A program made the position numbers and the translations under genes. A DNA stretch of 58,239 bases from JBOFLG01 sp051657745 (GTDB lineage: Bacteria; Actinomycetota; Actinomycetes; Actinomycetales; Dermatophilaceae). Of this stretch, positions 17,254-28,808 are shown piece after piece. The DNA is taken from NCBI GenBank assembly GCA_051657745.1, contig JBOFLG010000103.1, forward strand, positions 1 through 58,239, written 5' to 3'. A model generated the notes under the pieces. That model was not told the DNA's origin and ran no database searches. It worked only from the letters and a program-made list of their open reading frames with translations. The first letter of the stretch is position 1, and every line of letters begins with the position of its first letter.

Positions 17254-17652
17254 ATGACCATGACCGACCCGATCGCGGATATGTTGACTCGCGTCCGTAA
17301 CGCCAACTCGGCGCACAAGGACTCTGTCTCCATGCCGTTCTCCAAACTCAAGAGCCATATCGCCGAGATCCTTGAGGCCGAGGGCTACATCGCCGCCTGG
17401 GCTGTTGAGGATGCCGAGGTCGGCCGGACGCTGACCATCACGCTCAAATACGGCCCAAACCGCGAGCGCTCGATCGCTGGCCTGCGTCGGGTGAGTAAGC
17501 CCGGCCTGCGGGTCTACGCCAAGTCCACCGGTTTGCCGAAGGTGCTCGGCGGCTTGGGTGTCGCGATCATCTCCACGTCATCCGGCCTGCTCACTGACCG
17601 ACAGGCCGCCAACAAAGGTGTGGGTGGGGAAGTCCTCGCCTACATCTGGTGA
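17254..17652 (+). CDS. rpsH: 30S ribosomal protein S8
   Basis: 132 residues: MTMTDPIADMLTRVRNAN, with SKPGLRVYAKSTGLPKVLGGLGVAIISTSSGLLTDRQA and the terminal GGEVLAYIW. S8 binds the central domain of 16S rRNA and in E. coli represses the spc operon. The second Met (17260) is an alternative start. The 168-base leader upstream shows no S8-site mimic I can recognise. Confidence 0.96.
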   Translation: MTMTDPIADMLTRVRNANSAHKDSVSMPFSKLKSHIAEILEAEGYIAAWAVEDAEVGRTLTITLKYGPNRERSIAGLRRVSKPGLRVYAKSTGLPKVLGGLGVAIISTSSGLLTDRQAANKGVGGEVLAYIW

Positions 17653-17665
17653 GGGGTCTGTAGTC

Positions 17666-18202
17666 ATGTCGCGAATTGGACGACTCCCGATCGCCGTCCC
17701 GGCAGGTGTCGACGTCATCGTCGATGGTCGTACGGTGCGAGTCAAAGGCCCCAAGGGCGAACTGAGCCATGTGGTCGCCGAGCCGATCTCGATCGATCAC
17801 GCCGACGGCTCGGTCTCGGTGAGCCGGCCGGATGACGAACGCGCCTCGCGTTCGCTCCACGGCCTTACTCGCACTCTCATCAACAACATGGTTCTCGGGG
17901 TCACCGAGGGCTACACAAAGAAGCTCGAGATTCACGGCACCGGATATCGCGTGCAGGCGAAGGGGTCCAACCTCGAATTCGCCCTCGGCTACTCGCACTC
18001 CATCACCGTCGAGCCCCCTGCAGGTATCAATTTCACGGTCGAGAACCAGACCAGGTTCTCGGTACAGGGAATCGACAAGCAGCTCGTCGGCGAGGTCGCC
18101 GCGAACATTCGCAAGCTCCGCAAGCCCGACCCGTACAAAGGCAAGGGCGTCCGCTACGCGGGCGAGCAGATCCGCCGCAAGGTCGGAAAGGCTGGTAAGT
18201 GA
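17666..18202 (+). CDS. rplF: 50S ribosomal protein L6
   Basis: 178 residues from the ATG at 17666 (MSRIGRLPIAVPAGVDV); the frame is open further upstream inside rpsH but the conserved start is clear. It has the duplicated L6 fold and the C-terminal RKPDPYKGKGVRYAGEQIRRKVGKAGK. L6 lies near the factor-binding site. It is 13 bases after rpsH and 3 before rplR. Confidence 0.97.
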   Translation: MSRIGRLPIAVPAGVDVIVDGRTVRVKGPKGELSHVVAEPISIDHADGSVSVSRPDDERASRSLHGLTRTLINNMVLGVTEGYTKKLEIHGTGYRVQAKGSNLEFALGYSHSITVEPPAGINFTVENQTRFSVQGIDKQLVGEVAANIRKLRKPDPYKGKGVRYAGEQIRRKVGKAGK

Positions 18203-18205
18203 CCC

Positions 18206-18580
18206 ATGGCACTGATCGTCAAGCGCGCGAAGGGCAAGACGGCGGCTCGAAGCCGGCGCCACGCCCGGGTCCGCAAGCAGGTCACTGGAACAGCGGTGCG
18301 CCCGCGGCTTGTGGTGTCGCGCTCGTCTCGCCACGTGTTCGTCCAGGTGGTCGATGACAGCGTCGGCCGCACCCTTGCGTCGGCCTCGACAATGGAGTCT
18401 GATGTGCGCACCCTTGACGGTGACAAGACCGTCAAGGCGAAGCGGGTCGGCGAATTGGTGGCCGCACGTGCCAGGGCGGCCGGGGTTGAAGCCGTGGTGT
18501 TCGACCGCGGCGGCAACAAATACCACGGACGAGTTGCCGCCATTGCCGACGGCGCTCGCGAAGGCGGGCTGTCGCTGTGA
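18206..18580 (+). CDS. rplR: 50S ribosomal protein L18
   Basis: 124 residues. Basic N-terminus, RPRLVVSRSSRHVFVQVVDD, then VGELVAARARAAGVEAVVFDRGGNKYHGRVAAIADGAREGGL, the signature C-terminal half of L18. It carries 5S rRNA into the large subunit together with L5. Confidence 0.97.
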   Translation: MALIVKRAKGKTAARSRRHARVRKQVTGTAVRPRLVVSRSSRHVFVQVVDDSVGRTLASASTMESDVRTLDGDKTVKAKRVGELVAARARAAGVEAVVFDRGGNKYHGRVAAIADGAREGGLSL

Positions 18581-18626
18581 ACCGTAGGGCCCGAGTTACC
18601 ACGAGCGTTGAGATGAGGACACACTG

Positions 18627-19265
18627 ATGCCAGGACCCCAGCGTCGAGGCACCGGGACGACCGCCGAGCGCGGCGACCGTCGTGACCGGCGTGACGACCG
18701 CCGCGGCGGTCGTGACGCCCGGGATGCCGAGAAGAGCCAGTATCTGGAGCGCGTCGTGACCATCAATCGGGTCGCGAAGGTCGTCAAGGGCGGGCGCCGG
18801 TTCAGTTTCACCGCGTTGGTCGTCGTCGGCGACGGTGATGGCACGGTGGGAGTTGGATACGGGAAGGCCAAGGAGGTGCCGTCGGCGATCGCCAAGGGTG
18901 TCGAGGAGGCGAAGAAGGCCTTCTTCCGGGTGCCTCGGATCCAGGGCACTATCCCGCACCCCGTCCAGGGTGAGGCTGCTGCTGGCGTGGTCATGCTTCG
19001 GCCGGCCAGCCCGGGTACCGGCGTCATCGCGGGTGGACCGGTACGAGCAGTGCTCGAGTGCGCCGGCGTCCACGACGTGCTGTCCAAGAGCCTCGGCTCG
19101 GACAACGCAATCAACATTGTCCGCGCGACGGTCGAGGCACTTCGAGGTCTCGAGCGTCCGGAGGCGGTGGCCGCCCGTCGGGGGCTCCCCGTCGACCAGG
19201 TTGCTCCCGCGGCAATGCTGCGGGCCCAGGCGGCTGGCCTGGCCGATAGCAAGGCTGGTGCGTGA
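18627..19265 (+). CDS. rpsE: 30S ribosomal protein S5
   Basis: 212 residues. An Arg/Asp/Gly-rich N-terminal region of about 35 residues, normal in actinobacteria, precedes the S5 core: LERVVTINRVAKVVKGGRRFSF, VGVGYGKAKEVPSAI, and the C-terminal VLECAGVHDVLSKSLGS. S5 forms part of the mRNA entry and decoding region. Its stop overlaps the rpmD start. Confidence 0.96.
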   Translation: MPGPQRRGTGTTAERGDRRDRRDDRRGGRDARDAEKSQYLERVVTINRVAKVVKGGRRFSFTALVVVGDGDGTVGVGYGKAKEVPSAIAKGVEEAKKAFFRVPRIQGTIPHPVQGEAAAGVVMLRPASPGTGVIAGGPVRAVLECAGVHDVLSKSLGSDNAINIVRATVEALRGLERPEAVAARRGLPVDQVAPAAMLRAQAAGLADSKAGA

Positions 19266-19447
19266 TGGCGCGGTTGAAGGTGATTCAGACCCGGTCGGAG
19301 ATCGGGGGAAAGCAGAACCAGCGCGACACGTTGCGGTCGCTTGGGCTGAGACGGATCGGCGATGTCGTCGTCAAGGAGGACCGTCCCGAGATTCGCGGGA
19401 TGGTCCGAACGGTGACCCACCTGGTCACTGTCGAGGAGGTTGAGTGA
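19265..19447 (+). CDS. rpmD: 50S ribosomal protein L30
   Basis: 60 residues, full length: ARLKVIQTRSEIGGKQNQRDTLRSLGLRRIG. The ATG at 19265 overlaps the rpsE stop by one base; an in-frame GTG at 19262 would add one residue. It is followed by rplO with a four-base overlap. Confidence 0.96.
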   Translation: MARLKVIQTRSEIGGKQNQRDTLRSLGLRRIGDVVVKEDRPEIRGMVRTVTHLVTVEEVE

Positions 19448-19938
19448 GTATGGCCGACACCACCAAGGCCACCAAGGCACCAAGCGAGAGCGCTGCACCC
19501 TTGAAGGTGCACCACCTCCGGCCTGCCCCGGGTGCCCGCAGCACCAAGATCCGCGTCGGTCGCGGGGAGGGCGGGAAGCGTGGCAAGACCGCCGGCCGTG
19601 GAACGAAGGGAACCAAGGCCCGGTACCAGGTTCCCGCTGGGTTCCAGGGTGGGACCACGCCTCTGCACATGCGGTTCCCGAAGTTGCGTGGTTTCACCAA
19701 CCCGTTCCGCACCGAGTATCAGGTGGTCAACCTCGATAGGTTGGCCGCGCTGTACCCGGACGGTGGCGTAGTCACGGTCGGCGACCTCGTCGCCCATGGC
19801 GCAGTTCGTGACGGGCATCCCGTCAAAGTGCTCGGCACTGGCACGATCGAGGTGGCCGTGACGGTCACGGCACACGCGTTCTCGGCATCGGCCAAGGACA
19901 AGATCGAGGCGGCCGGCGGTTCGGTGACCACGGCCTGA
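19444..19938 (+). CDS. rplO: 50S ribosomal protein L15
   Basis: 164 residues from a GTG at 19444; an ATG at 19450 has better spacing (10 against 4 bases) from the GGAGG at 19435-19439 and may be the true start. The glycine- and lysine-rich N-terminal part (HHLRPAPGARSTKIRVGRGEGGKRGKTAGRGTKG) and FQGGTTPLHMRFPKLRGF are diagnostic. L15 is a late-assembly protein. A 178-base gap follows before secY. Confidence 0.95.
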   Translation: MSMADTTKATKAPSESAAPLKVHHLRPAPGARSTKIRVGRGEGGKRGKTAGRGTKGTKARYQVPAGFQGGTTPLHMRFPKLRGFTNPFRTEYQVVNLDRLAALYPDGGVVTVGDLVAHGAVRDGHPVKVLGTGTIEVAVTVTAHAFSASAKDKIEAAGGSVTTA

Positions 19939-20116
19939 CCGCGGGCTTCTCTCAACCGGATGACGCCGTGCCTGATCCCGGCTCGCGAACCGGTGCGGTC
20001 GTCGCTATTTCCGGGCGGCGACCTGGTTCGGGTGCCGGCCTGACGGACCCGGCAGGTATCTTGTGACGGATCGCTGACGACGCGGCGCCCACATCGCTGC
20101 ACCCTGGAGGACCGAA
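19939..20116 (+). promoter_or_regulatory. rplO-secY intergenic region
   Basis: A gene-free 178 bases. TATCTT at 20057-20062 could be a -10 box for secY but lacks a good -35. One GGATGACG copy is at 19958. secY has a good ribosome-binding site (CTGGAGGA) directly before its GTG. Confidence 0.25.
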
Positions 20117-21430
20117 GTGCTCACCGCTTTTGGTCGTGCGTTCAAGACGCCGGACCTGCGCAAGAAGCTGCTGTTCACGCTGTTCATCGTGGTGGTCTAC
20201 CGCCTCGGTGCTCAGGTGCCGACGCCCGGCGTCAGCTATCCGCTTGTCCAGCAGTGCCTCGACGGTGCTGACGACACCAACCAGTTGCTCGGCTTGGTCA
20301 ACCTGTTCAGTGGCGGTGCGCTGCTCCAACTCTCGATCTTTGCGCTTGGCATCATGCCGTACATCACCGCAAGCATCATCGTGCAGTTGCTGACTGTGGT
20401 GATCCCTCGGTTCGAGACGTTGAAGAAGGAAGGCCAGGCCGGCCAGGCGAAGATGACGCAGTACACCCGCTATCTGACCATCGGTCTGGCGGTCCTGCAG
20501 AGTTCGACCCTGGTGACTTTCGCCCAGAACCCCCAGTCGCTGTTCGGTAACCCAGGATGCACGAACATCCTTATCGACGACTCGGTTGTCACCATCCTCA
20601 TCATGGTGCTGACCATGACGGCTGGCACGGGCATGATCATGTGGCTGGGCGAGCTTGTCACCGACAAGGGCGTCGGCAATGGAATGTCGTTGCTCATCTT
20701 CGCGTCGATCGCCGCGACGTTCCCGTCGTCACTGTGGGCGATCCAGCAGCGTTCGGGGTGGCCGGTCTTCCTCTTGGTAATTGCGGTTGGCCTGGTGGTG
20801 ATCGCCCTCGTGGTGTTCGTCGAGCAGAGCCAGCGACGAATTCCGGTGCAGTACGCGAAACGCATGGTGGGGCGACGTGTCTACGGCGGCACGTCCACCT
20901 ACATCCCGCTCAAGGTGAACATGGCCGGCGTGATCCCGGTGATCTTCGCCAGTTCGCTGCTGACGCTGCCGTTGCTTGTGGCCCAGTTCAACGAGACTTC
21001 TGCTGGCGGCGGCCCGGCCTGGGTCGAGTGGATTACGGCGAACTTCCGAGGTGGCGACCGTCCCATCTACATGATCACCTATATCGCGCTGATCCTGTTC
21101 TTCACGTTCTTCTACGTCTCCATCACATTCAACCCGACCGAAGTCGCAGACAACATGAAGAAGTATGGCGGCTTCATCCCGGGGATACGGGCGGGGCGGC
21201 CGACAGCCGAGTACCTCAGTTACGTGCTGAATCGGATCACCGTCCCGGGAGCCATTTACCTCGCCTTGGTCTCCCTCATCCCGCTGATCGCGCTGGTGCT
21301 CGTCGATGCCAACCAGAACTTCCCGTTCGGAGGCACCTCCATCCTGATCGTTGTTGGGGTAGGCCTGGAGACGGTCAAGCAGATCGAAGCTCAACTGCAG
21401 CAGCGGCACTACGAAGGGTTTCTTCGGTGA
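20117..21430 (+). CDS. secY: Protein translocase subunit SecY
   Basis: 437 residues with ten predicted membrane segments. The N-terminus (FKTPDLRKKLLFTLFIVVVYRLGAQVPTPGV), the plug region with LVNLFSGGALLQLSIFALGIMPYITASI, the cytoplasmic loop KKEGQAGQAKMTQYTRYLT, and the C-terminal GGTSILIVVGVGLETVKQIEAQL are all conserved. It is the channel subunit of the Sec translocon. It precedes adk and map, the standard order. Confidence 0.98.
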   Translation: MLTAFGRAFKTPDLRKKLLFTLFIVVVYRLGAQVPTPGVSYPLVQQCLDGADDTNQLLGLVNLFSGGALLQLSIFALGIMPYITASIIVQLLTVVIPRFETLKKEGQAGQAKMTQYTRYLTIGLAVLQSSTLVTFAQNPQSLFGNPGCTNILIDDSVVTILIMVLTMTAGTGMIMWLGELVTDKGVGNGMSLLIFASIAATFPSSLWAIQQRSGWPVFLLVIAVGLVVIALVVFVEQSQRRIPVQYAKRMVGRRVYGGTSTYIPLKVNMAGVIPVIFASSLLTLPLLVAQFNETSAGGGPAWVEWITANFRGGDRPIYMITYIALILFFTFFYVSITFNPTEVADNMKKYGGFIPGIRAGRPTAEYLSYVLNRITVPGAIYLALVSLIPLIALVLVDANQNFPFGGTSILIVVGVGLETVKQIEAQLQQRHYEGFLR

Positions 21431-21482
21431 CCGCACTCCGCGACGCTCATCGCGTGCGTGCATCGTTCCCGGAGGTCTCGTC

Positions 21483-22043
21483 ATGCACCTGCTGATCCTC
21501 GGCCCGCCGGGTGCTGGGAAAGGCACCCAGGCGTCCAGGATCGCGGAGCGGCTCGGCATCCCCGCGATCTCCACCGGCGACATCTTCCGCGCCAATGTGC
21601 GTGATCGCACCCCTCTCGGGCTGAAGGTCAGCGAGATCTTGGACAGCGGTGGGTATGTGAGCGATGACGTCACGAACGCGATCGTCGAGGACCGCCTGGC
21701 CAAGCCTGACTGCGGTCCCGGTTTCCTCCTCGACGGCTACCCCCGGACCCTGGCTCAGGTCGACGCGCTCGACGCGATGCTCGCCGCGCGGGACGCCGAA
21801 CTGGAACATGTCCTCGAGCTCCAGGTCAACGACGACGTCGTGGTTGACCGGCTGCTCCGGCGTGCGGAGGTCGAAGGCCGCACGGACGATGGCGAGGACG
21901 TGATCCGGGAACGGATGGCGATCTATCACCGCGAGACGACGCCGCTGTCCGACACCTATCGCGAGCGTGGGCTGCTCGTCGAGATCGACGGTGTCGGCGA
22001 GGTCGGCGAGGTGACGCAACGCGTCATCCACGCCCTGGCATGA
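21483..22043 (+). CDS. adk: Adenylate kinase
   Basis: 186 residues, the short-lid form without the zinc Cys cluster. P-loop GPPGAGKGT at 7-15, AMP-binding STGDIFR, the GFLLDGYPRT segment, and a short lid before a C-terminal helix. It interconverts ATP, AMP and ADP in the cytoplasm. The ATG is 52 bases after secY; map follows after 13 bases. Confidence 0.97.
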   Translation: MHLLILGPPGAGKGTQASRIAERLGIPAISTGDIFRANVRDRTPLGLKVSEILDSGGYVSDDVTNAIVEDRLAKPDCGPGFLLDGYPRTLAQVDALDAMLAARDAELEHVLELQVNDDVVVDRLLRRAEVEGRTDDGEDVIRERMAIYHRETTPLSDTYRERGLLVEIDGVGEVGEVTQRVIHALA

Positions 22044-22056
22044 GCGGCGCTGCCTA

Positions 22057-22911
22057 GTGGGCTTCTTTGGCCGTGAGCGGATCCAGGGTCGCACCCGCGA
22101 CCAACTGGCCATGATGCGCTCTGCCGGATTGGTGGTTGCCGCCACCCTGGACCTGGTCGAATCTGCGGTGCGGCCGGGTGTCACGACCGGCGAACTCGAC
22201 GCACTCGCCGAGGCCCACATCCGGGACGCAGGCGGCATCCCCAACTTCCAGCTCGTCCCCGGTTACCGGCACACGCTGTGTGTCTCGGTGAATGAGGAGA
22301 TCGTGCACGGCATCCCGGGCAGCCGGGTGCTGTGCGACGGTGATGTCGTCTCGGTGGACTGCGGTGCCGAGGTCGCGGGCTGGAATGGCGACGCCGCTCG
22401 CACGGTCGTGGTGGGGGGCCGCGCGGCGGCCCGACCAGAGGATCTCGAGTTGATCGATGACACCGAGGCCGCGCTGTGGGCAGGCATCGCGGCACTCCGG
22501 GTGGATGCGAGCCTGTACGACGTCGGCGCGGCGGTGGAGGACTCACTGGTCGCCGCCGGCCGGGCTCGTGGAGGTGCCTACGGAATCGTCGAGGACTACG
22601 TCGGCCACGGCATCGGCACCTCGATGCACATGGACCCGCAGGTGCCGAACTATCGAGTCAGCGGGCGCGGGCCGAGGGTCGTGGACGGCACCACGGTGTG
22701 TATCGAACCGATGGTCACTCTCGGCGCCCAGGACAACCGCGTGCTCGACGACAACTGGACCGTCGTCACCTGCGACGGGGCCCGCGCGGCCCACTGGGAG
22801 CATGCCGTGGCGGCGACCTCGTCGGGCCTCTGCGTGCTCACTGCGGCCGACGGAGGGGAGTCCCGGTTGCGGGGCCTCGGTGCCAGGTTCGCACCGATCG
22901 CGCCCTCCTGA
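22057..22911 (+). CDS. map: Methionine aminopeptidase, type I
   Basis: 284 residues from GTG (MGFFGRERIQGRTRDQLAMMRSAG). The metal ligands are visible: the Asp pair in VSVDCGAEVAGWNGDAART, His in YVGHGIGTSMH, Glu in VCIEPMV, and the last Glu in HWEHAV. It removes the initiator methionine from nascent proteins. A type Ib-style SH3 zinc extension is absent. It closes the usual secY-adk-map set, but infA does not follow directly: about 5 kb of methylmalonyl-CoA mutase genes intervene. Confidence 0.97.
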   Translation: MGFFGRERIQGRTRDQLAMMRSAGLVVAATLDLVESAVRPGVTTGELDALAEAHIRDAGGIPNFQLVPGYRHTLCVSVNEEIVHGIPGSRVLCDGDVVSVDCGAEVAGWNGDAARTVVVGGRAAARPEDLELIDDTEAALWAGIAALRVDASLYDVGAAVEDSLVAAGRARGGAYGIVEDYVGHGIGTSMHMDPQVPNYRVSGRGPRVVDGTTVCIEPMVTLGAQDNRVLDDNWTVVTCDGARAAHWEHAVAATSSGLCVLTAADGGESRLRGLGARFAPIAPS

Positions 22912-22939
22912 GCGCCAGGCCAGGTGTGCGCGACATCTC

Positions 22940-22968
22940 CTGACGACGCTCGGATGCCGCACTAGGCT
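22940..22968 (+). promoter_or_regulatory. Promoter of the methylmalonyl-CoA mutase operon
   Basis: -35 CTGACG (22940-22945), 17-base spacer, -10 TAGGCT (22963-22968). Transcription would start about 24 bases before the mutA ATG, which has a GGAGGG ribosome-binding site. Confidence 0.5.
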
Positions 22969-22998
22969 CGCCGCAGTCGGAGATTGCGAGGAGGGCGG

Positions 22999-24803
22999 AT
23001 GGCGCGCAGCGCACCCGAGCGGTCGGCCGCGGGCTTTCCGGTTCCGACACACGAGGAGTGGCAGCGGCTGGCCGCCTCGGTACTGAACCGCACCCGGGTC
23101 GGCGCCGCACGCCTCGACGGCCCGACCGCAGCGGCGTCGCTGCGTTCGACGCTCGAAAGCGGCCTGCGCGTCGAGCCGCTGTACCCGCGAGATGGCCGGC
23201 GAATCGGTCTCCCCGGTGCGGCGCCGTTCACTCGTGGTCTCGGTCTGCGTAACCCGCTCTGCCCCTGGGATGTGCGTCAACGGCACGACGACCCCGATCC
23301 AGCCCGTTCTCGTGCGGCTGTGCTCGATGACCTGACGAACGGGGCTACCTCGGTGTGGGTCCATGTGGGCCCGGACGGCGTCGATGCCGCAGATCTGGCT
23401 GAGGTACTCGCTGACCTGCGTATCGAGCTCGCTCCAGTGGTGCTGTCCGCATACGTCGACCAAGCCGCCGCGGCACGGGTGCTGGTGGAGCATGTCGGCG
23501 ACCAGGCGGCCGCCGGCATCCACCTCGGCGTCGATCCGCTGGGAGCCGCATTCCGGCTCGGCGGGGCCCCGAACCTCGACGCGGTCGCGGACGCCGCTGC
23601 GCTCACCGCGGGCCGGCGCCGGTATCGGGCGCTCGCGATCGACACTCGGATCCTGTACGACGCCGGCGCCACTGAGGTGGACGCGCTCGCGGTTGGCGTG
23701 GCCACCGGGGTGGCCTACCTGCGCCAGCTCGAGATCGCCGGCACCGACCCAACGGCGGCGTTCGGTCAGGTCGAGTGGCGGATCGCCGCGACCGTCGACC
23801 AGTTCCTCACCGCCGCCGCGCTCCGGGCGTTGCGGCGGGTCTGGGCCCGAGTGGGGGAGGCGTGCGGGGTGCCGGCCCCAGCGTCGGGCGCAGTGACCCA
23901 TGCCGTGACCAGCCTGCGGATGACGACCCGCGAGGACCCGTTCGCCAACGTGCTTCGGGCCACTGTTGCCGCAGTGGGCGCGGTCCTCGGAGGTGCGGAT
24001 GCCGTGACCGTGCTGCCCTTCGACGCCGCGCACGGGTTGCCCGAGCCGTTCTCGCGCCGACTCGCGCGCAACACCCAGATCCTGCTCGCCGACGAAGCCC
24101 ACCTCGGGAGGGTGGCCGACCCCGGGGGCGGCTCGTGGTATCTCGAGTCGCTGACCGATCAGGTGGCCGGCGCAGTGTGGGGGCGGTTCCAGGAGATCGA
24201 GCGGGCCGGTGGGGTTGTGCGGGCGCTGGCCTCCGGCCTGCTGCACGAGTGGGTCGATGCCGCGACCACCGCGCGTGAGCGGGCGACGGCGACCGGGACG
24301 CGAGCGCTCGTCGGCACGTCGGTGTTTCCCGACCTGGGGTCGACCCTGCCGACGTGTCGGCAGCACGCGGAGTTGCCCACTGGTGACCGGGCGTTGGCGC
24401 CCCGCCGGGATGCCGAGCCGTTCGAGCGGCTCCGCGACCGGGCCAGGGCTGCCGCTGAGCCGCCTACGGTGGTGGTCCGGATCGCCGGTGACCCTCGGGA
24501 GGCTGGGCCGCGCCGGTCGTTTGTCGAGAACCTGCTCGCGGTGGGCGGCATCCGACCGGTCGAGCAGGGCTCGCCGGTGGCCGTGCTGGCCGCCGGCCGG
24601 TCGGGGTATGCCGCGCACGGCGCGGATGCCGTGGCGCAGCTCCGCAGCGAGGGCGCGACCTGGGTGCTGGTCGTCGGCCCTCGGTCCGAGCTCGGCGGCG
24701 CGGCTGACGCCGTTGACGCTCAGGTCTGTGCGGGCGACGACATGGTGGCCGTCCTTGGCGTCCTTCTGGACCGTCTCGGTGTGCCGGCGACCGGAGGTGC
24801 GCG

Positions 24804-24807
<4 letters not shown>
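22999..24807 (+). CDS. mutA: Methylmalonyl-CoA mutase small (beta) subunit
   Basis: About 602 residues from the ATG at 22999 (MARSAPERSAAGF), chosen for its GAGGAGGG ribosome-binding site; an in-frame TTG lies 15 bases upstream. The mutase-type TIM-barrel region contains TTREDPFANVLRATVAAVGA and ARNTQILLADEAHLGRVADPGGGSWYLE. The C-terminal cobalamin-domain remnant lacks the DxHxxG histidine, as expected for the non-catalytic subunit that pairs with MutB. The heterodimer rearranges (R)-methylmalonyl-CoA to succinyl-CoA in propionate, odd-chain and branched amino-acid breakdown, or in reverse. The stop overlaps mutB (ATGA). Confidence 0.95.
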
Positions 24808-26956
<2,149 letters not shown>

Positions 26957-26960
<4 letters not shown>

Positions 26961-27958
26961 GTTCGACCGACGTCGCCGACCTCGTCGCCGGGGTGCGGTC
27001 CGGGTCTCGGTCGCACGTGGCCCGGGCGATCACCCTCCTGGAGTCGACCCGGGCGGACCACCGCGAGCAGGCCCGCCAACTGCTCGCTGACCTCGCCGAC
27101 CAGACTGGGGCGTCGGTGCGGGTGGGGCTCTCGGGCGTGCCCGGCGCGGGGAAGTCGACATTCATCGACACGCTCGGGGTGCGCCTGGTCGAGCAGGGGC
27201 TCCGGGTCGCGGTGGTGGCCGTGGACCCGACCTCGCGGCGTACCGGCGGGTCGATTCTGGGTGACCGCACGCGGATGGCGCGACTGTCGTCATCCGAGGA
27301 GGCCTTCGTGCGGCCGAGTCCGTCGGGGCGTGAACTTGGCGGGGTGGCCCGCTCGACCCGCGAGTCGATCCTGGTGCTGGAGGCGGCCGGTTTCGACGTG
27401 GTGTTGGTCGAAACCGTGGGAGTCGGGCAGAACGAAGTGGCCGTGTCCGAGATGGTCGATACCTTCCTCCTGCTCACCCTGGCCGGTGCTGGTGACCAGC
27501 TGCAAGGGATCAAACGCGGCATCCTGGAGATGGCCGACGTGATCGCGGTGAACAAGGCCGACGGTGGCGGTCAGCGCCCGGCGCAGGTGGCGGCTCGGGA
27601 CCTTGCCGGTGCGCTGCGGCTGATGACGCCGGGGCCTCAGGCGCGGCGACCACCGGTGCTGACCTGCTCGGCGCTGACCGGTGCTGGCCTCGACGAGGTC
27701 TGGGCCGCAGTGCTCGAGCATCGCGCTCACCTGACGTCGGCCGGCTCGCTCGAGGCTCGCCGGGCCCGGCAGCACCAGGACTGGATGTGGGCTCTGGTGG
27801 ATGCCGCCCTGGCTGACGGCGTCCGCTCCAGCCCGTCGGTGCGGGCCGCGCAGGACGCGCTCGAAGAGTCGGTGCGGCGGGGCGAGCTCAGTGCCGTCGA
27901 TGGCATGGCCCGGGTCCTGGCCCTGTACGCCTCCGACCTCACCCGCCTGACCGAGTAG
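26957..27958 (+). CDS. meaB: Methylmalonyl-CoA mutase-associated GTPase MeaB
   Basis: 333 residues, G3E family. P-loop GVPGAGKS at 60-67, then VDPTSRRTGGSILGDRTRM, VETVGVGQNE and the NKAD base-specificity motif. MeaB (MMAA in humans, formerly annotated ArgK) gates cobalamin loading and protects the mutase from inactivation. The GTG start overlaps the mutB stop. It completes a mutA-mutB-meaB set lying inside the ribosomal cluster. Confidence 0.95.
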
Positions 27959-28093
27959 GCCGGTGGCGGATGGTCACGAGGTGGGTTCGTACGGCCTGGG
28001 TCTGGTCGGCCGTGAGGAGGTGCGTGGCTATCAACTCCACCGCAACGCGGCCCGGCGCGGCGGGTGGATTTCGTGCCCACGGGCGGTGTCCCT

Positions 28094-28099
28094 TAGCAT
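28094..28099 (+). promoter_or_regulatory. Possible infA promoter -10 box
   Basis: TAGCAT lies 118 bases before infA in a 259-base gene-free stretch after meaB. A -35 element at 28070-28075 (TTCGTG, spacer 18) is weak. A promoter is expected here because the mut insertion separates infA from map. Confidence 0.3.
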
Positions 28100-28217
28100 T
28101 CACTGTCGGTCCAGTGTGCGCTCGCACGGGTACAGACCCTGCGAGGGCAGCACCGGGCCGATTTCCATGGGCAGTTCGACGTCAGCGATGGGCTGCCCAG
28201 CAACGGATTGAGAGGGT

Positions 28218-28439
28218 ATGGCCAAGAAGGACGGCGTCATCGAGATCGAGGGCACGATCGTCGAGGCTCTCCCGAACGCGATGTTTCGGGTCGAACTCAC
28301 CAACGGTCACAAGGTGCTCGCGCATATCTCGGGCAAGATGCGCCAGCACTACATTCGGATCCTTCCTGAGGACCGGGTAGTGGTGGAGTTGAGCCCGTAC
28401 GACCTGACCCGCGGCCGCATCGTCTTCCGCTACCGCTGA
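28218..28439 (+). CDS. infA: Translation initiation factor IF-1
   Basis: 73 residues, the standard size: MAKKDGVIEIEGTIVEALPNAMFRVELTNGHKVLAHISGKMR, an S1/OB fold, ending GRIVFRYR. It occupies the A site during initiation. It starts the infA-rpmJ-rpsM-rpsK-rpsD-rpoA-rplQ run. Confidence 0.98.
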   Translation: MAKKDGVIEIEGTIVEALPNAMFRVELTNGHKVLAHISGKMRQHYIRILPEDRVVVELSPYDLTRGRIVFRYR

Positions 28440-28467
28440 CTCCATTGATGACCGACCCGAAGGCGAC

Positions 28468-28581
28468 ATGAAGGTCCAGCCGAGCGTCAAGAAGATTTGC
28501 GACAAGTGCAAAGTGATCCGCCGCAATGGTCGGGTCATGGTGATTTGTGAGAACCTGCGCCACAAGCAGCGCCAGGGCTGA
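28468..28581 (+). CDS. rpmJ: 50S ribosomal protein L36
   Basis: A 37-residue gene starting MKVQPSVKKICDKCKVIRR and ending in LRHKQRQG. Cys11, Cys14, Cys27 and His32 form the zinc site of the C-plus type. It lies 28 bases after infA. The 227 bases after it hold no gene. Confidence 0.96.
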   Translation: MKVQPSVKKICDKCKVIRRNGRVMVICENLRHKQRQG

Positions 28582-28647
28582 CGTACGTCAGACGCACCAC
28601 CGTCCCGCATGGGACCGCACAGTCGCTGATCCGAGCAGACGCAAAAC

Positions 28648-28653
28648 TAATGT
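28648..28653 (+). promoter_or_regulatory. Possible -10 box upstream of rpsM
   Basis: TAATGT is one of the better -10 matches in the 227-base rpmJ-rpsM gap, but no good -35 accompanies it. A small hairpin (GTCCC-GCAT-GGGAC) lies upstream near 28600-28615. Confidence 0.3.
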
Positions 28654-28808
28654 ACGCACGCAGCACCCGACCCCCGACGGGCCACCTCGAACTAGGCAGG
28701 TGGGCGCGGGACGTCACCCCCGGCACGGAGGCCAGGGACCGGACCAGGATGGGCCGGATCGGTGATGCATCAGACCTCCGCACATCACAGAAGAGGAACC
28801 GTCCACAC

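Noticed and set aside
22912..22998. Cobalamin riboswitch upstream of mutA
   Set aside because: The gap is too short for one and no conserved B12-box sequence is visible; a normal promoter is present.
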